DNA of 64,000 nt from Zizania palustris (Eukaryota > Streptophyta > Magnoliopsida > Poales > Poaceae): positions 91,233,023 to 91,297,022 of the forward strand of contig JAAALK010000289.1 of NCBI GenBank assembly GCA_019279435.1. The letters run 5' to 3'. The notes below the pieces were generated by a model. The model was given only the letters and a program-made list of their open reading frames with translations. It made no database searches and had not been told where the DNA came from. The position numbers were made by a program, and so were the translations under genes. Shown piece by piece: positions 46,271-57,996 of the stretch (positions within the stretch are counted from its first letter, which is position 1; every line of letters starts with the position of its first letter).

Positions 46271-47908
46271 TGAGGAGCCATGTTGAAGATCATGGGCCTC
46301 ATGGCTCCAGAAGTGATGAGTGATTGTCAACAGAAGTCAACAGAGACACGTTAGGAGAAGACGAGCCTTGTAGTGTCTTGGGCCACGTGTGACTCAGGTA
46401 CACGGGCGGCGATCGACTCCCGGGCAGAGGGGTTGCGGAGTCGGGCTGGCCCAATCTGGGTACATGGGCCAGGAATGACAGGGGATTTGTTGGTCTGTTG
46501 ACCGGGTTTAACCTCAGTAAACAGGCGGCGATCGATTGCCAGATTGAGGGAGCCGCAGAATTGGGCTGGCCCAATCCGGGTACCCGGTGCGAAGACAGTG
46601 GATGCTTCGTCGGTTTTGGTGTAAAACCGACACAACCATCCAAGACCGCTCATCAGAGATCCGACGGTCCTGAAGCGAAGCTGTAGCTGCTACGAAAGCT
46701 CCGCATCAGGACAAGTTACTTTTAGATATGATTTTACTATTTTGCCTTTTAGGCCCATAGTTTGTGTTAGTCGAGTCTGTAAAAATCCTAAGGGCATATT
46801 GGTCATTTCTAGTTTATTTCGGCATTTGTAAAAAACTCTAAGGGTACATTAGGTTTTTTCTGTTTTATTGGGCTGCCTATAAATAGGGCCCCAATCCCCC
46901 TAAGGTTTCTTAACTCTTCCAATGCAAAACTCCTGAGTTCACTTTATTGGTGTCTCTTCTATCTTCTATTTGCCTTCTATTAATCCTAGAAAACTCCAGC
47001 GCCGCCAACCATATCTGTTCTCATCGCCGGTTTTATTCCTCCAAGAGTGCCACTAATTTTGATCGGCCAGCTACAGCGACGGTGTTGCAGTCCAAGCAGC
47101 TGGTTTTCTTTTCTGTGAACCGGGAAGGCAGTGCGAGCTAGTGCCTGGGATCCAAAAGACACTAGGTGGCCTTCTCTATGCGTTGCGTCGCGCAGTTACA
47201 ATCACAGCAGGCAGCAGGAGTGCTACTGGTTTGTTTCTTCGAGAAATCCCGCCAGCTGTTTCTGTTCGAGATAAGAGTGCACGACGCAGCGGAAACAAAG
47301 GAGCTAGATTACATCTACAGAAGTGGGCCCGGTCAAGCACACCACCACACCAGGATCTAGAAGCTTCGTTGTTTGATTTCTTCTTCAAGCACAGTAATGA
47401 TTTTCTTGCCTTGAAATGTTATTCTGAATATTATTTTGATAGATTAAATCGTTGCGAGCAATTTATTTTCAGAGTGCACTATGAATCTATTTTTGATGTA
47501 ACTACTCAGTGCATTTTGATTTATCTATGAGCACGACGTTTATCTACATTTATTTTGTCTGATGAAATGCCTGAGTACTTGTGATGATTAGTTTTGTGCT
47601 GATTGAAATGCCTGTAATTTCTAGAATATTCAGCATCTACTTGATGAATTGTTTGTACTTTGATGAGATTTTTGTGGAAAGGATTTTTGAGCTATGAGCA
47701 ATCTTAATCTATCTTTAATCACTTTGGTAGTGTCTTTTTGATTAGAATACCGGTCATATTTAGGCTAGATTATTTTTGGTGTTTGAGATCTGTTTGTTTC
47801 CGCTGGTTGTCTTTTGAGGTGCGTTGGGTGTTGGGAGAAGGCCAATGATTCGAAAGAATTTTTGAGGTGCCCATTCACCCCCCTCTGGTCGCTATTCTCG
47901 GTCCTACA
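46271..47908 (+). repeat. 3' LTR of copia C
   Basis: 1638 bp. TATA box at 46877-46886. The U3 stem is GTCGGTTTT/AAAACCGAC at 46609-46631. ORFs predicted inside follow from LTR composition. Confidence 0.93.
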
Positions 47909-47913
47909 ATCTC
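47909..47913. repeat. TSD ATCTC, right copy (copia C)
   Basis: Matches 37232-37236. Confidence 0.93.
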
Positions 47914-48642
47914 TACCAACCAGCCGATCAGGTCATGAAAGATGTAATTCATGGCTGTCTGATAGGTCGCTCGTGCGTTCCTCAGGACAAACGTGATTAC
48001 TACCCACTTATATAGTCTGATGGCACTTGGACATCGGAAAACTATCTTGTGAATGTCTTCTTCGGCCATGAAGATCTGGTTATAACCGGCATTCCCATCC
48101 ATGAAGCTGATGACCTTGTGACCCGACGCAACGTCCACCAATAAATCCACGATTGGCATCAGGTACTCATCTTTTGGGGTCGCCTTATTCAGATCCCTGA
48201 AATCAACACATATTCTGAGATTCCTGCTTTTCTTCCATACTAGTACTATATTTGACACCCATTCGGCATGATCTTATGAATCCTACATCATACAATCTAG
48301 TCACCTCAGCCTTGATGTCTAAGTATATTTCTGCCTTGAATCACCGAGGTGGCTGTTTGAATGGCTGATATCCCTATTTTATTGGTAGCCGATGTTCCAC
48401 GATCGATCGGCTTAATCCTGGCATCTCATGATACTCCCATGCAAAGCAATCCTTATATTCTCGCAACAATGTGATCAGCTCATTCTTCATCTTGTTCGGG
48501 AGCTGGGTGCTTATGAAGGTTGATCTCGGTGTGTCGCCAGGACCAAAATCTACTTCTTGAAGCTCATCGGCTACGTCAAAACCCTGACCGAGCTTGCCCC
48601 CCGTCCCATCAATGTGGTCTTCGTAAGGCGAGTCCGGGCTGC
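47909..48642 (-). pseudogene. Element F pol fragment: linker and RT start (Tat-like)
   Basis: Minus strand. The pre-RT linker (LITLLREYKDCFAWEYHEMPGLS, about 48480-48410) and RT blocks (RICVDFRDLNKATPKDEY, HKVISFMDGNAGYNQIFMAEEDIHK, NYIFHDLIG) are typical of Tat-lineage gypsy elements. Several residues are altered (VLRNARATYQ in place of a GLKNAGATYQ-type block) and stops interrupt the region 48260-48370. The right side breaks off abruptly at about 48642 against copia LTR sequence. Confidence 0.85.
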
Positions 48643-48699
48643 CCACAGTGGATGCTTTGTCAGTTTCAGCGTATAACCGACACAACCATCCAAGACCGT
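48643..48699 (+). repeat. Scrap of copia C-like LTR
   Basis: 57 bp similar to 46595-46650 of the C LTR, including the stem region and AACCGACACAACCATCCAAGA. It lies between F and E with no visible LTR end, so it is a remnant left by deletion or illegitimate recombination. E inserted at its right edge. Confidence 0.6.
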
Positions 48700-49194
48700 T
48701 GTTGGGGGAAAATATTCCATCTTCGGGGTTATTGCTGTAACAAGACCAAGACAGATGATTTAATCAAAGGTTTCCAGCATCTAACTCCGGAAGTGTATTG
48801 GATCAAGTTCGAAGTATGGAGGCGAACTCTAGTTCGGAGTATATCTTCGAACATTGACTCTTCCGAGAGCTTCTTTGCCAGCTAGGATGGAAGACTTATC
48901 TTCTTTCTTATTAGATTAGTCTTTTACCGTTTTAGCCCTATTAAGGGTACTGAATAGTTTCCACTATGTCGGTTGTAACAGAGGGGTAAAAGGGTCTTTT
49001 CCTTAATGTTTGGGCCTATAAATACCCCCCGTTTCACCCTGTAATAAGGATCGAAGACTAAGTTATTCAATATACATCTTCGAACTGTTTTGAGTTATTA
49101 TCCATTTGGAGGCTTGAAATAGTTTACTTCACAAATACTTCATTTGTTAGTTTCTAATCTCTAGAAACTGTTAGCGTAATCTTTTACGCCAACA
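48700..49194 (+). repeat. 5' LTR of element E
   Basis: TGTTGGGGG...ACGCCAACA, 495 bp. U3 has several TTCGAAG/TTCGGAG words (48808-48870). TATA box CTATAAATAC at about 49016-49025. Confidence 0.82.
49016..49025 (+). promoter_or_regulatory. TATA box, element E LTR
   Basis: CTATAAATAC, about 170 bp before the LTR end. Confidence 0.55.
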
Positions 49195-49196
49195 GT

Positions 49197-49214
49197 TGGC
49201 GCCGTCCGTGGGGA
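49197..49214 (+). other. Primer-binding site (tRNA-Asp-like), element E
   Basis: TGGCGCCGTCCGTGGGGA, two bases after the LTR. It resembles the tRNA-Asp type primer site of many Tat and Athila elements, with a few mismatches. Confidence 0.7.
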
Positions 49215-49255
49215 ACCTAGTCCAAAAAACTTCGTTCTCTACCAAGTTCTCAACC

Positions 49256-50797
49256 ATGCCTCCCAAGCGGAGTTCAGGTGGTAGTCCTACTCGGAGGTCC
49301 CCACGGACCTCCGGAGCAAGATCTTCAAACACAGTTGAGGTCGGAGGACCTTCGACTTTTCCTCCACCTCAGACTCCAAAAGGGATTTCCCTTCCTCGAG
49401 CATACGGAGCTCCTCCCCCAACTCCATCCATACTTCGGCCAACCGGAGTCTCTCTTCCACCTCAAGTTCCACTTCGAACTGATGCATACAGTTTTGAAGA
49501 CCCGGAAGGTCCTTTCGGAGGAGATGAAGACGGTGTTGGCGATATGGCCGCTCAAATGGCCAGCCTCCAAGCCGAAGTAGCAAGGTGGCAGCAAGAAGCC
49601 GTAGATAGGCTTCGTTCTCAGGCCACCCCAGTCATCCCCGAAGTGCCCAAAGACGACGAACTTCCTTATCCTGAAGCCCCGGAGAACGCCTCCTTTGACA
49701 CTGAATCTCCGCTGCATCCCGAGTTACAGAAAGTGCGCTTCGACCCTAAGTTCAAAACTTCGAAGCTTTGCAAATATTCCGGAGACGAAGACCCTGGGGA
49801 GTTCTCACGTTCTTATGCATTGGAAATTGAGGCCAGCGGGGGAGTATGAGACACCATGGCCAAATGTTTTCCTCTAGCTCTTGAAGGAGTGACACTGCAA
49901 TGGTTCTGGTCACTGAAGCCAGGGTCGATCAGAACCTGGGAACAATTAAGAAAGAAGTTCATAAGCAATTTTCAGGGTACCTTCGTACCCCCAATGTCAA
50001 CAGGAAGTCTTTTCTAGGTGAAGCAGCTCCTCGGAGAGACCTTAAGGCAGTATTTCAAGCGCTTCGCTCATACGAAGTCGCAAATTCAAGGGTTAACTAC
50101 ATCATCCGTAGTTGATGCAGCTCGGGAGGGAGTTACTCATAAGGGCCTCCTTGATAAACTTCACCGGAAGCATATATCTTCTGTTGCTCAGTTGATGTCT
50201 TATTTCGAAGAGTATGCAAGGTCAGAAGAGGGGTGGCTTCGGAGAACTGCCGCAACTCCGTCAATCGTGCAGGAAGTCAAGTTGGAAGTGAAGACTTCAA
50301 CACAGCCGCAGGGGCCTAGCTTCGAAGCTCAGCATGACAGGCGTCGGGGGCAAAAGCATCCTCATTCAGAAGTCTTGAACATTGCACCTCCACAGAAATT
50401 TGCCCCAAGGACTTCGCAGCCTTCAGGAAGCAAGACCAGCAGCTGGAGGCCACCAGGGAAGCCGGCTAGCAAAGCCCAAGCCTTCTTCTGCTGTGTCCAT
50501 GGTGAAAATCGAAGTCACGCAATTGATGCATGTAAGTCTATACTCGCTTTAAGAGGCGAGTACCTTGAAAGAACTTCGGGTCGAGGCACTACCGACCGAG
50601 TTCTGACCAAGGTGCGTCCAGAGCCTGTCCAAGCTGTGGTGCGTATAGACAACTTCAACCCTGCAAGACGGCCTCCGGTGGTCAATGTTATGCCACCTCC
50701 GAAGCAGGAAGACGGTCAGGATCGAGGGAAAAGAATAGTCCTCCCCATCTCCAGAGGAGGGACCCTCGGAAGTATGTCGAAGAGGCAGAGAAGATAA
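49256..50797 (+). pseudogene. Element E gag with stops
   Basis: Start at ATG 49256 (MPPKRSSGGSPTRRSPRTSG), the first Met after the primer site. A Pro-rich N-terminus is followed by a short coiled coil (MAAQMASLQAEVARWQQ), the gag domain (KYSGDEDPGEFSRSYALEIEA; LQWFWSLKPGSIRTWEQLRKKF; LLGETLRQYFKRFAHTKSQI) and a Cys-His cluster (CCVHGENRSHAIDAC) in the place of the usual knuckle. Stops in the same frame at 49847-49849 (TGA), about 50015 (TAG) and 50795 (TAA). Otherwise the frame is continuous, so decay is modest. Confidence 0.82.
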
Positions 50798-53700
50798 TAT
50801 GTCCGAGAGGTGGGCCATATTGGAACTTCTTCGTCCGCAGCCACTATGCCTGAATGGTCCCATGTGCCGATATCTTTTTCTGTAGATGATGCAGCTGGCA
50901 TAAAGTTTCCACATGCAGACCCACTTGTTATCACTGCCGACATAGCAGGGACCGAGGTCCGGAGAGTACTGATCGACGGAGGGAGTTTAGCGGATATTAT
51001 CTTCGTCCAAGCTTTTGATCAACTCTGCATCTCTAGGAAGCATCTTCTCCCAGCAGCTCGTCCTTTGCAAGGCTTCGCAGGACCCCCTCTTGATGCCCTT
51101 GGCCAAATAGGCCTGGAGGTTACTTTCGGAGAAGGGCTACTGGCCAGGATGGAGGAAGTGATTTTTGATGTTGTGGATGCCCCATATGCATACAATGTTA
51201 TCTTCGGAAGGGGCATGTTGAATCAATTCGGAGCTGTGGCGCATCATAATTATTTGTGTATGAAGATGCCCACACAAGCAGGAGTGCTTACTATTTTCGG
51301 AGATCAGGCCACTGCGCGTAGAGCGGAATATGGTCATGGCCCTCCTCTTGACCCGAGACAGGTGAACAATGTGCAAGGCAGCCCGGAGGATTTTTCTGCT
51401 CCAGGCGAAACTTCGAAGAAGTCCTTTCCAAGGCCAAGCCCTGAAGGGGAGATTATAACGAAGGTTATAGCCAAAGACGGCAAAGAATATTCATTTCAGT
51501 TTGGCAAGGACTTGCCTCCAGAAGTCGCTACTTCGTTAGAAAAAGTAGTTGTAGAGAATTTAGATGTCTTTTCTTGGTCCGATGAAGTCATTACCGGAGT
51601 CAGTCGAGATATTATTGAGCATAGTTTACTGTGAACCCGAAGGTTCGGCCTGTCCGGCAAGGACTCCGGAAGCTATCTACGGAGAGGGCTATCCTTGCTA
51701 AAGATGAAGTGGAAAAGTTGTTGAAGGCTAGGATTATCAGAGAGGTAGCTCATACGGAGTGGCTAGCCAACCCAGTCTTCGTTAGGAAGAAATATTTCGG
51801 GAAGTGGCGCATGTGTATTGACTTTACATCTTTGAATAAAGCATGCCCCCGTGACCCCTATCCCATGCCCGAATTGATCAATTGGTAGATTCCACTGCTG
51901 GTTCGGAGTTATTAAGCTTCCTTGACGCGTATTCTGGCTATCATCAAATCTGGCTAAAGCGCAAAGATGAAATCAAAACAAGCTTTGTAACTCCTTCAGG
52001 AGTCTTCTGCTATGTAAGAATGCCCTTTGGCTTAAGAAATGCCGGGGCAACTTTTTCAAGATTAATTGCTAAGGCTCTAGGTCATCAAATAGGCCGCAAT
52101 GTATAAGCTTATATGGATGACATTGTAATAAAGAGTGCTTTAAAGCACCAACACAACCTAGACTTAGCAGAAACATTCAATAGCCTTCGGGCATGTGGGA
52201 TCCGTCTTAACCCCGAAAAATGTATATTCGGGGCTCAGGCTGGAAAGTTGTTAGGGTATCTAGTTTCAAGCAGAGGGATCGAAGCTAGCCCCACTCAAAT
52301 AATTGTGTTGCAAAGGATGGCTCCTCCGGAGAATTTGAAGCAAGTGCAAAAGCTGACTGGTCGTCTTGCAGCACTTAGCAGATTCTTGGCAAGGTCTGCA
52401 GAGAGAAGTTTGCCCATTTTCAAAGCATTGAAGGGGTCCGAAGATTTTGCATGGACACCGGAGTGTCAAAAAAGCTTCGACGATATTAAGAATTATTGCA
52501 GTAACCTCGCTACATTCACGGTGCCTATTGCGGACGAAACCTTACTCCTTTACCTTGCGGCTACTGGCTCTACTGTTAGTGCAGTCCTTGTCAGAGAGGT
52601 TGATTTCAATGGAAAGTTGGTACAAAATCCAGCCTATTTTGTATCCGAAGCATTGTCTGGAGCAAAAACTAGATATTCCGAGCTTGAGAAGTTCACCTAT
52701 GCTCTGATAATGGCTTCGAGGAAATTAAGGCATTATTTTTTGGCACATAATGTGATTGTACCAACTTCATATCCCTTGGGAGATATGCTCCGAAGTAAGG
52801 ATTCCACAGGAAGAATTGGGAAGTGGGTTGTTGAGTTAGCACCCTTCGGCATCTCCTTCGTGGCAAGGACGACAATTAAGTCACAAGTGTTGGCAGATAT
52901 TGTGGCAGAATGGACTCCCCCTGCAGCATGGGCTCTGGAGAAGCCAAGCGAAGGAATTTGGACCATATACTCCGATGGAGCTTTCCAAGCATCTGGAGCA
53001 GGTGTCGGAGCAGTAATAATTTTGCCTTCAGGGCAAAAGGCAATGTACTCCGCAAGACTCAACTTTAAGTCTACGAATAATACAACGGAGTATGAAGGAA
53101 TTTTGTTAGGACTTCGAAAGGCACATGCTTTGGGGGCTACAAGAGTTGTTATTAAGACAGATTCTCAAATTGTAGCAGGGCACGTAGACAAGAGCTTTCA
53201 AGTTCGACATCCACAACTTGCAAAATATTTGGAGGAGATCCGTAAGATTGAAGCAGCATTTAAAGGGATTTCCATTCGAAGTATACCCAGAGCTGAAAAT
53301 GCGCAAGCTGATATCTTGGCAAAAGCTACAGCCGGAGCTATGGACATCCCAGAAGAAGCTTTTTATGAAGAACTCAGTAGACCTTCGGTACCACAGATCC
53401 CTTCTGCGGAAGTCCTTTGCATTCCAAGTACAGATTGGCGAAGTTCAATTATGGAATTGTTGCAAGGAGAAGCAAGTTTGCCTGAAGGGCCACAACTTTC
53501 AAGGTTGAAGCTTAGAATTCGAAATTATCATATAATCAACGATATTTTGTACAAGGTCGGAGTATGTTCCCCTCTGCTCCGATGTATATCTCAAGCCGAA
53601 GGTCAAGAGATTCTTCGAGAAATTCATGAAGGACTTTGCGGTAGCCATCTGGCCTCTCGAGCTTTGGCAGGAAAAACACTTCGCCAGGGGCTTTATTGGC

Positions 53701-54647
53701 CTACAATAGTAGCTGATGCGGAGAGTTTAGTCCGCACCTGCCAAGGTTGTCAGTGGATGGGAAGAAGAAGTCATCGCCCGCCAACAACTCTTCAAGTCAT
53801 TGCTCCAGTATGGCCCATGGCTAGATGGGGCATGGACCTTATTGGCCCCTTTCCAGTAGCAAAAGGAAATTTGAAATTCGCAGTGGTAGCAATTGAGTAT
53901 TTTTCCAAGTGGGTCGAAGCAGAACCCCTAACAGCTATCACTTTGAATAATGTACAGAAATTTTTCTGGAAAAATATCATATGCCGGTTCGGAGTGCCTC
54001 AGCAACTCACAGTTGATAATGGGACACAATTTGATGCGGAGCCCTTCAGGAAGTTTTGTGAAGATCTTGGCATACAACTATGCTTCACTGCAGTAAGACA
54101 TTCTCAATCTAACGGAGCTGTTGAAAGAGCCAACGGTAATATCTTGTCAGTGCTGAATCGAAGAATAGTGGGATTGGCAAAAGGATTGTGGACCGAGGAG
54201 CTCCCAAAGATTCTATGGTCCATCCAGACCACTCAAACACGGTCAACGGGTTTCACTCCTTTCAGACTATTATTCGGAGACGAAGCTATGACGCCAACGG
54301 AGCTTAAAGGAAGATCCCTTCGTAGCACCGAACCGGAAATAGAAGCAGAAAGGCAAACTTCGCTTGATTTAACAGAAGAAACAAGACTTCGAGCTGTCGC
54401 CAATTTATCAAAGTATCATCAGCAGACGAAGACTTGGTTTGATCCGAAGGTCAAGCTTAACGAACTTAAGCCGGGTCATCTTGTTGTGCGAAGTGTTATA
54501 GCACTAGGGAAACTAGGGAATAAGTGAGAAGGCCCATATATAATTCTCCGTTCAGGACGCCCTGGTTCTTTTAAGTTAGCCACTTTAGAAGGTGAAGAGT
54601 TAACGCATACATGGCATGCGGAGCACTTAAAGCGATATTTCGCATAG
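50798..54647 (+). pseudogene. Element E pol with dual RNase H (lightly broken)
   Basis: Same frame as gag at first. Protease with RRVLIDGGSLADIIF; linker; RT (KWRMCIDFTSLNKACPRDPYPMPE, FLDAYSGYHQI, RMPFGLRNAGATF, YMDD at 52110-52121); a degenerate first RNase H lacking obvious catalytic acids (52500-52910); a second RNase H with YSDGAFQ, TEYEG, TDSQIVAGH and NAQADILAKA (about 52957-53340); integrase zinc region (CQGCQWMGRRSH) and core (ARWGMDLIGPFP, VDNGTQFDAEPF, NGAVERANGNIL); C-terminus to TAG 54645-54647. Defects: frameshifts near 51630 and 51885, TAA at 52104 and TGA at 54525. The second RNase H is the hallmark of the Tat lineage. Confidence 0.87.
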
Positions 54648-55356
54648 GGGCTCCTTGTAATCATTTGTAAATACCTTCTGAGTTAATAAAGTTCATGGTT
54701 CAGATAATGCCTACCTCTCAAACACTTCTTACTTCTAGTGGACGCACTGGAAGAGCGAAGTTGGCTGGGAGGGAAGGGTCATTAATTTGAACCAATTTTT
54801 CGACTTCGAACCACTGGTTCGAAGCTTCCGACGAGGTGGGAAAGTCACTGAAAAACGGATTCCAAGCCACCGGCTTGAAAGCATCTGTAAAAAGAGTCGA
54901 AGGAGACCAAATAATACGGATTCCAAGCTCCAACTTGAAAGCATCCATAAAAAGAGTCCAAGGAGACCACTGTGAATTCCAAACCACCGGTTTGATAGCA
55001 TTCACAAAAAGAGCGAAAGGAGGCCAAAATAAAACAGAGTTTGAGCTGATAAGCTTTGAATATCTGTAAAAAGAGTCCAAAGTGACCAATCGTTTGTGAC
55101 ATTAAAGTGTCCGGAAAGTTTGTCCAAAGTGACTTCTTTTAAACAAAAGGTACTAAGTTACCAGTTTTACGACTCCAAGCAGTCAGACATTTTATAAGAT
55201 TTTAATCAATCTTTAAATTACTGAGGGGCTCCGAGCCTCCAAAATTGTACTCCTAAGTCTTTCTTTGCGCCTAACCATCTTCGAATATAGTTCGAAGTTG
55301 CTTACGCCCAAAGAGGGGCTGGGAAGTAGGGAGACAATTTTAAAAATCAATCTTTA
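54648..55356 (+). other. Spacer of element E with degenerate tandem repeats
   Basis: About 54790-55140 holds five or six imperfect units of roughly 58-61 bp. Each has a version of ATTCCAAGC...TTGAAAGCATC, then TAAAAAGAGTCCAAGGAGACC. No gene is visible. Tandem repeats between pol and the 3' LTR are known for Tat/Ogre-lineage elements. Confidence 0.65.
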
Positions 55357-57857
55357 TTATTCGAACAGATTACAATTACATGATGAAAAATCTGTGTCTA
55401 TGCCAAGAAGGAATCGAAGACCCTTTCGATCTCTAGAGCTACCACTAAACTCAGAACGACTAGTTCCAGAGCTGGGAGTCCTAATAACCTCGCGTTTAAC
55501 TCTTTTCCCTCCCTTCGATGCTTGAAAATCTTTTTGTTCCTGTTCAAGTTCAACCCAAGTTCGAAGTCGCTCTGGACTTCTTTCCCAGCTTCGAAGTTCT
55601 TCAGGCTTTTTTACTTGTTCTTCAGCAATATTCTCGTCTTCAGACCATTCAACGTCTTCAGAAGATGAAGTTTCCAAGTTAATTTCTTTTTCTTCCTCTT
55701 TAATATAAGATAATATATCTTTGCATATTTCGGGCGCAATTGCACCGGAGCACTCTCGAGGAATCAAAAATCGAGGTCGTTTATGAAGTTTTAAAAGATC
55801 GAAGGTAGCCCATAGCAGGCGAAGTTCTTCGGTAACGTTTAACACTTTGACATCATCCATACGAGGTTGAGAAGCCTAAAAACATGAGTAAATTTTCATT
55901 CATAATGTATGAAAGCATGATTTTTTACATAGTCAGGATCCTAAAACAAAGCTAGACCTACGGGTTCGGTGGAGGCTGGCTGCTCGAGGCTTGGGACCGA
56001 GCTTGCTTCTGGTGATGCCCTTCATCGATCCAAGCCTTGATTGCAGTGTGACCTTCGGCTCTCCATGAAGCTTGGAAGGCTTGCCAAGCTGTGGCCACGT
56101 CCTCAGAAGGATTTAGAAGTTGGTTCTCGTCGAAGGTAATGGGAGCCGCCCCCGAGTCCGGCATTATCGATAGCCCCATATCTTCATAGTAGCGAAGTAC
56201 TCCGAGAGCAGCCACTTGGCCGGAGATCTCTCCATACCGAATGCCTGCTATCTTCATCATCTTCGCAGCTCCTTGGATCATCTTTAGCCGTCGGACCAGG
56301 GGGACGTTGTCGCTCGAAGGTAGTGTCCAGTGAGTACCAAAGTACTCTAGAATGCCTAAGAGATTGTCCAAGACCTCCGCAGCTACCTTCTCTGATTTTA
56401 CCTTATCTTCAATCAAAGCATCTGTTGACGAAGTCAGCGCATCCACCACAGTGGAGAGCCTAACTGCCTCTGTAGACAGAGAGCTCTTCTGGCTAAGTAA
56501 GTTGCTAGCCTCCTCCGCGGATTTAGTTTTTTCTTCATGGAGCTTAACTATCTCATCCCCCATCGTAGCGTGCTCCGCCCGCATTCTTTCTATCTCACCT
56601 CGAAGCACAAATTGTTCGGCTTCGAGCTTTTTATTTGCAGCCTCCAGATTTTGTCTGGCCCTCCTCTCCGCCGAAACCATTTCGTCCAAGCGGGAAACTC
56701 GAACTTCCGAGACGTTAAGACTCCTTTGAAGAGCAGTAACCTTCTGCTGAAGACAAAGACTTCCGCACTCGTTCGAGACAGCTGTGGCTCGAGCCAAGAC
56801 TATTTGCTGCAAAGAGAAAGAAGCAAGGTGAGAAACTATTTGTAAGTTGAAATTAATCTTGATTTGCAGATACTTCGTACTGGTATGTTGTCTGTTCCAA
56901 GGCGGCGTTGAGCTCCGAACCCTCAGCTTCGCTAAGGATGGCCACCAAGTCCGTCTCCCCAACTTCGCGGTTGGCGCGATCCAAAGGCTCGAGCAAGGAC
57001 CAAAGTACGGTCCTTCGTTCCAAGAAAGGAGCTAGGAGAGGGAGCATGGACATGGCCCTATGATCGTCTTCGTTTGGCGAGGGGTCGGAGCGCTGGGCTG
57101 CATCTTCGGAGACCTCGGTAGATTGGCCCCCCTCCATAGATTGACCTTCGTCTGTTGATTCATACAGAGTTAATCCTGAATTTGGAGCAGGGAAGGGGTC
57201 CATTTTGCCTTTACCTTTTCCAGGTCCCATCTGTGCGACTTCTGGAATCGGCACCGGAGAGGTTGAGGTCCCAGGAGCTGTTTCTTCGGGAGGAGTCACT
57301 TCCATAGGAGCGGACCCTGCCAAGACAAAGGTATTATATATTGCATAATTTTGCAGGGAAAAGGAACAAAGGTTCATACGAAGTTTACCTCTGAAGTCCT
57401 ATCGGCGGGTGAGTACGGGGCTGCTCGGAGGGTCAAAGGCTACCTCAAAGTCTTCATCCGATTCGAAGCCCAGAACCGAAGGGTTGACTGTTGAAGCCTC
57501 TCTTGGAGCTACAGTCATCGCTTCGTCCGGAATCAAAGCTGGCTTAGCAGCAACTTCGACTCCGCCTTCAGTCGTAGGGACCTCTTCACGCGACAAGTCT
57601 GGCTGGGCAGCTGAAGTCCCAGCCTACCCGAAGTTGCTCGGAACATCTGGCACGTTTGCGATGTCGCCAGTGTTTGCATATGCCCGGGTTTTGTCCTCAT
57701 CGATCAGGTTAATGAGGAGTATTCCTTCGTCTTCAGAGGAATCTGAGACCGAAGCCACTGGACTTGAAGGCACCACTTTCTTTGGCTTTCGGGCTACTTT
57801 CTTTGGCGGAGTCTTAACAGGAGCTAAAGTTCTGGCTTCCGCCTTCCTCTTCTTCGG
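55357..57857 (-). pseudogene. Antisense multi-exon ORF of element E (C-terminal part)
   Basis: On the strand opposite to E. Open segments are joined by plausible short introns. Exon 57857-57389 (basic NLS-like PKKRKAEA, Ser/Glu-rich; stops near 57627 and 57400, the latter possibly CAG-to-TAG) then GT..AG intron 57388-57317; exon 57316-56874 then intron 56873-56807; exon 56806-55958, a long coiled coil (VSRLDEMVSAERRARQNLEA onward) then an Ala-rich domain; a likely third intron 55957-55876; exon 55875-55357 (MDDVKVLNVTEELRLLWATF; acidic and basic tail). The first two joins keep frame. The 5' exons lie right of copia D. Antisense genes at this place are known in Tat elements such as Grande; function unknown. 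Splicing is predicted only. Confidence 0.55.
57853..57857. repeat. Predicted TSD TTCGG, left copy (copia D)
   Basis: The five bases before the copia D LTR; the partner lies beyond the window. Confidence 0.45.
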
Positions 57858-57996
57858 TGTAGGACCGAAAGTAGCGACCAGAGGGGGGGTGAATGGGCGC
57901 CTAAAAATTCTTTCGAATCAATGGCCTGCTCCCAAAACCCAACGCATTTTAAAAAGAAAAACTAAACAGCAACGCGAGAACAGATTGACTAAGTCT

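Larger units (their letters stand above)
37237..47908 (+). mobile_element. Copia C: full-length, decayed SIRE-type element
   Basis: Plus-strand Ty1/copia element of 10.7 kb with two LTRs (1639 and 1638 bp), TSD ATCTC, primer site, gag, pol, 3' noncoding region and polypurine tract. In the first 400 bp of the LTRs I count roughly 40 differences, so it is far older than A or Tekay. Gag and pol have many stops. It belongs to the same wider family as B and D, judging by shared LTR ends, coding regions and the 3' noncoding region. Confidence 0.95.
48700..57857 (+). mobile_element. Element E: Tat-type Ty3/gypsy with antisense gene (3' end missing)
   Basis: Plus-strand element: short 5' LTR, tRNA-Asp-like primer site, gag, pol with two RNase H domains, tandem-repeat spacer and an antisense multi-exon gene. 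Copia D interrupts it at 57857, so the remainder and its 3' LTR lie to the right of the window. ACCGT (48695-48699) is the predicted left TSD. The layout agrees with Tat-lineage elements such as maize Grande. Confidence 0.88.

Noticed and set aside
48374..48685. A 103-codon minus-strand ORF read as one protein
   Set aside because: It is a chimera of copia LTR scrap and element F linker across a junction.
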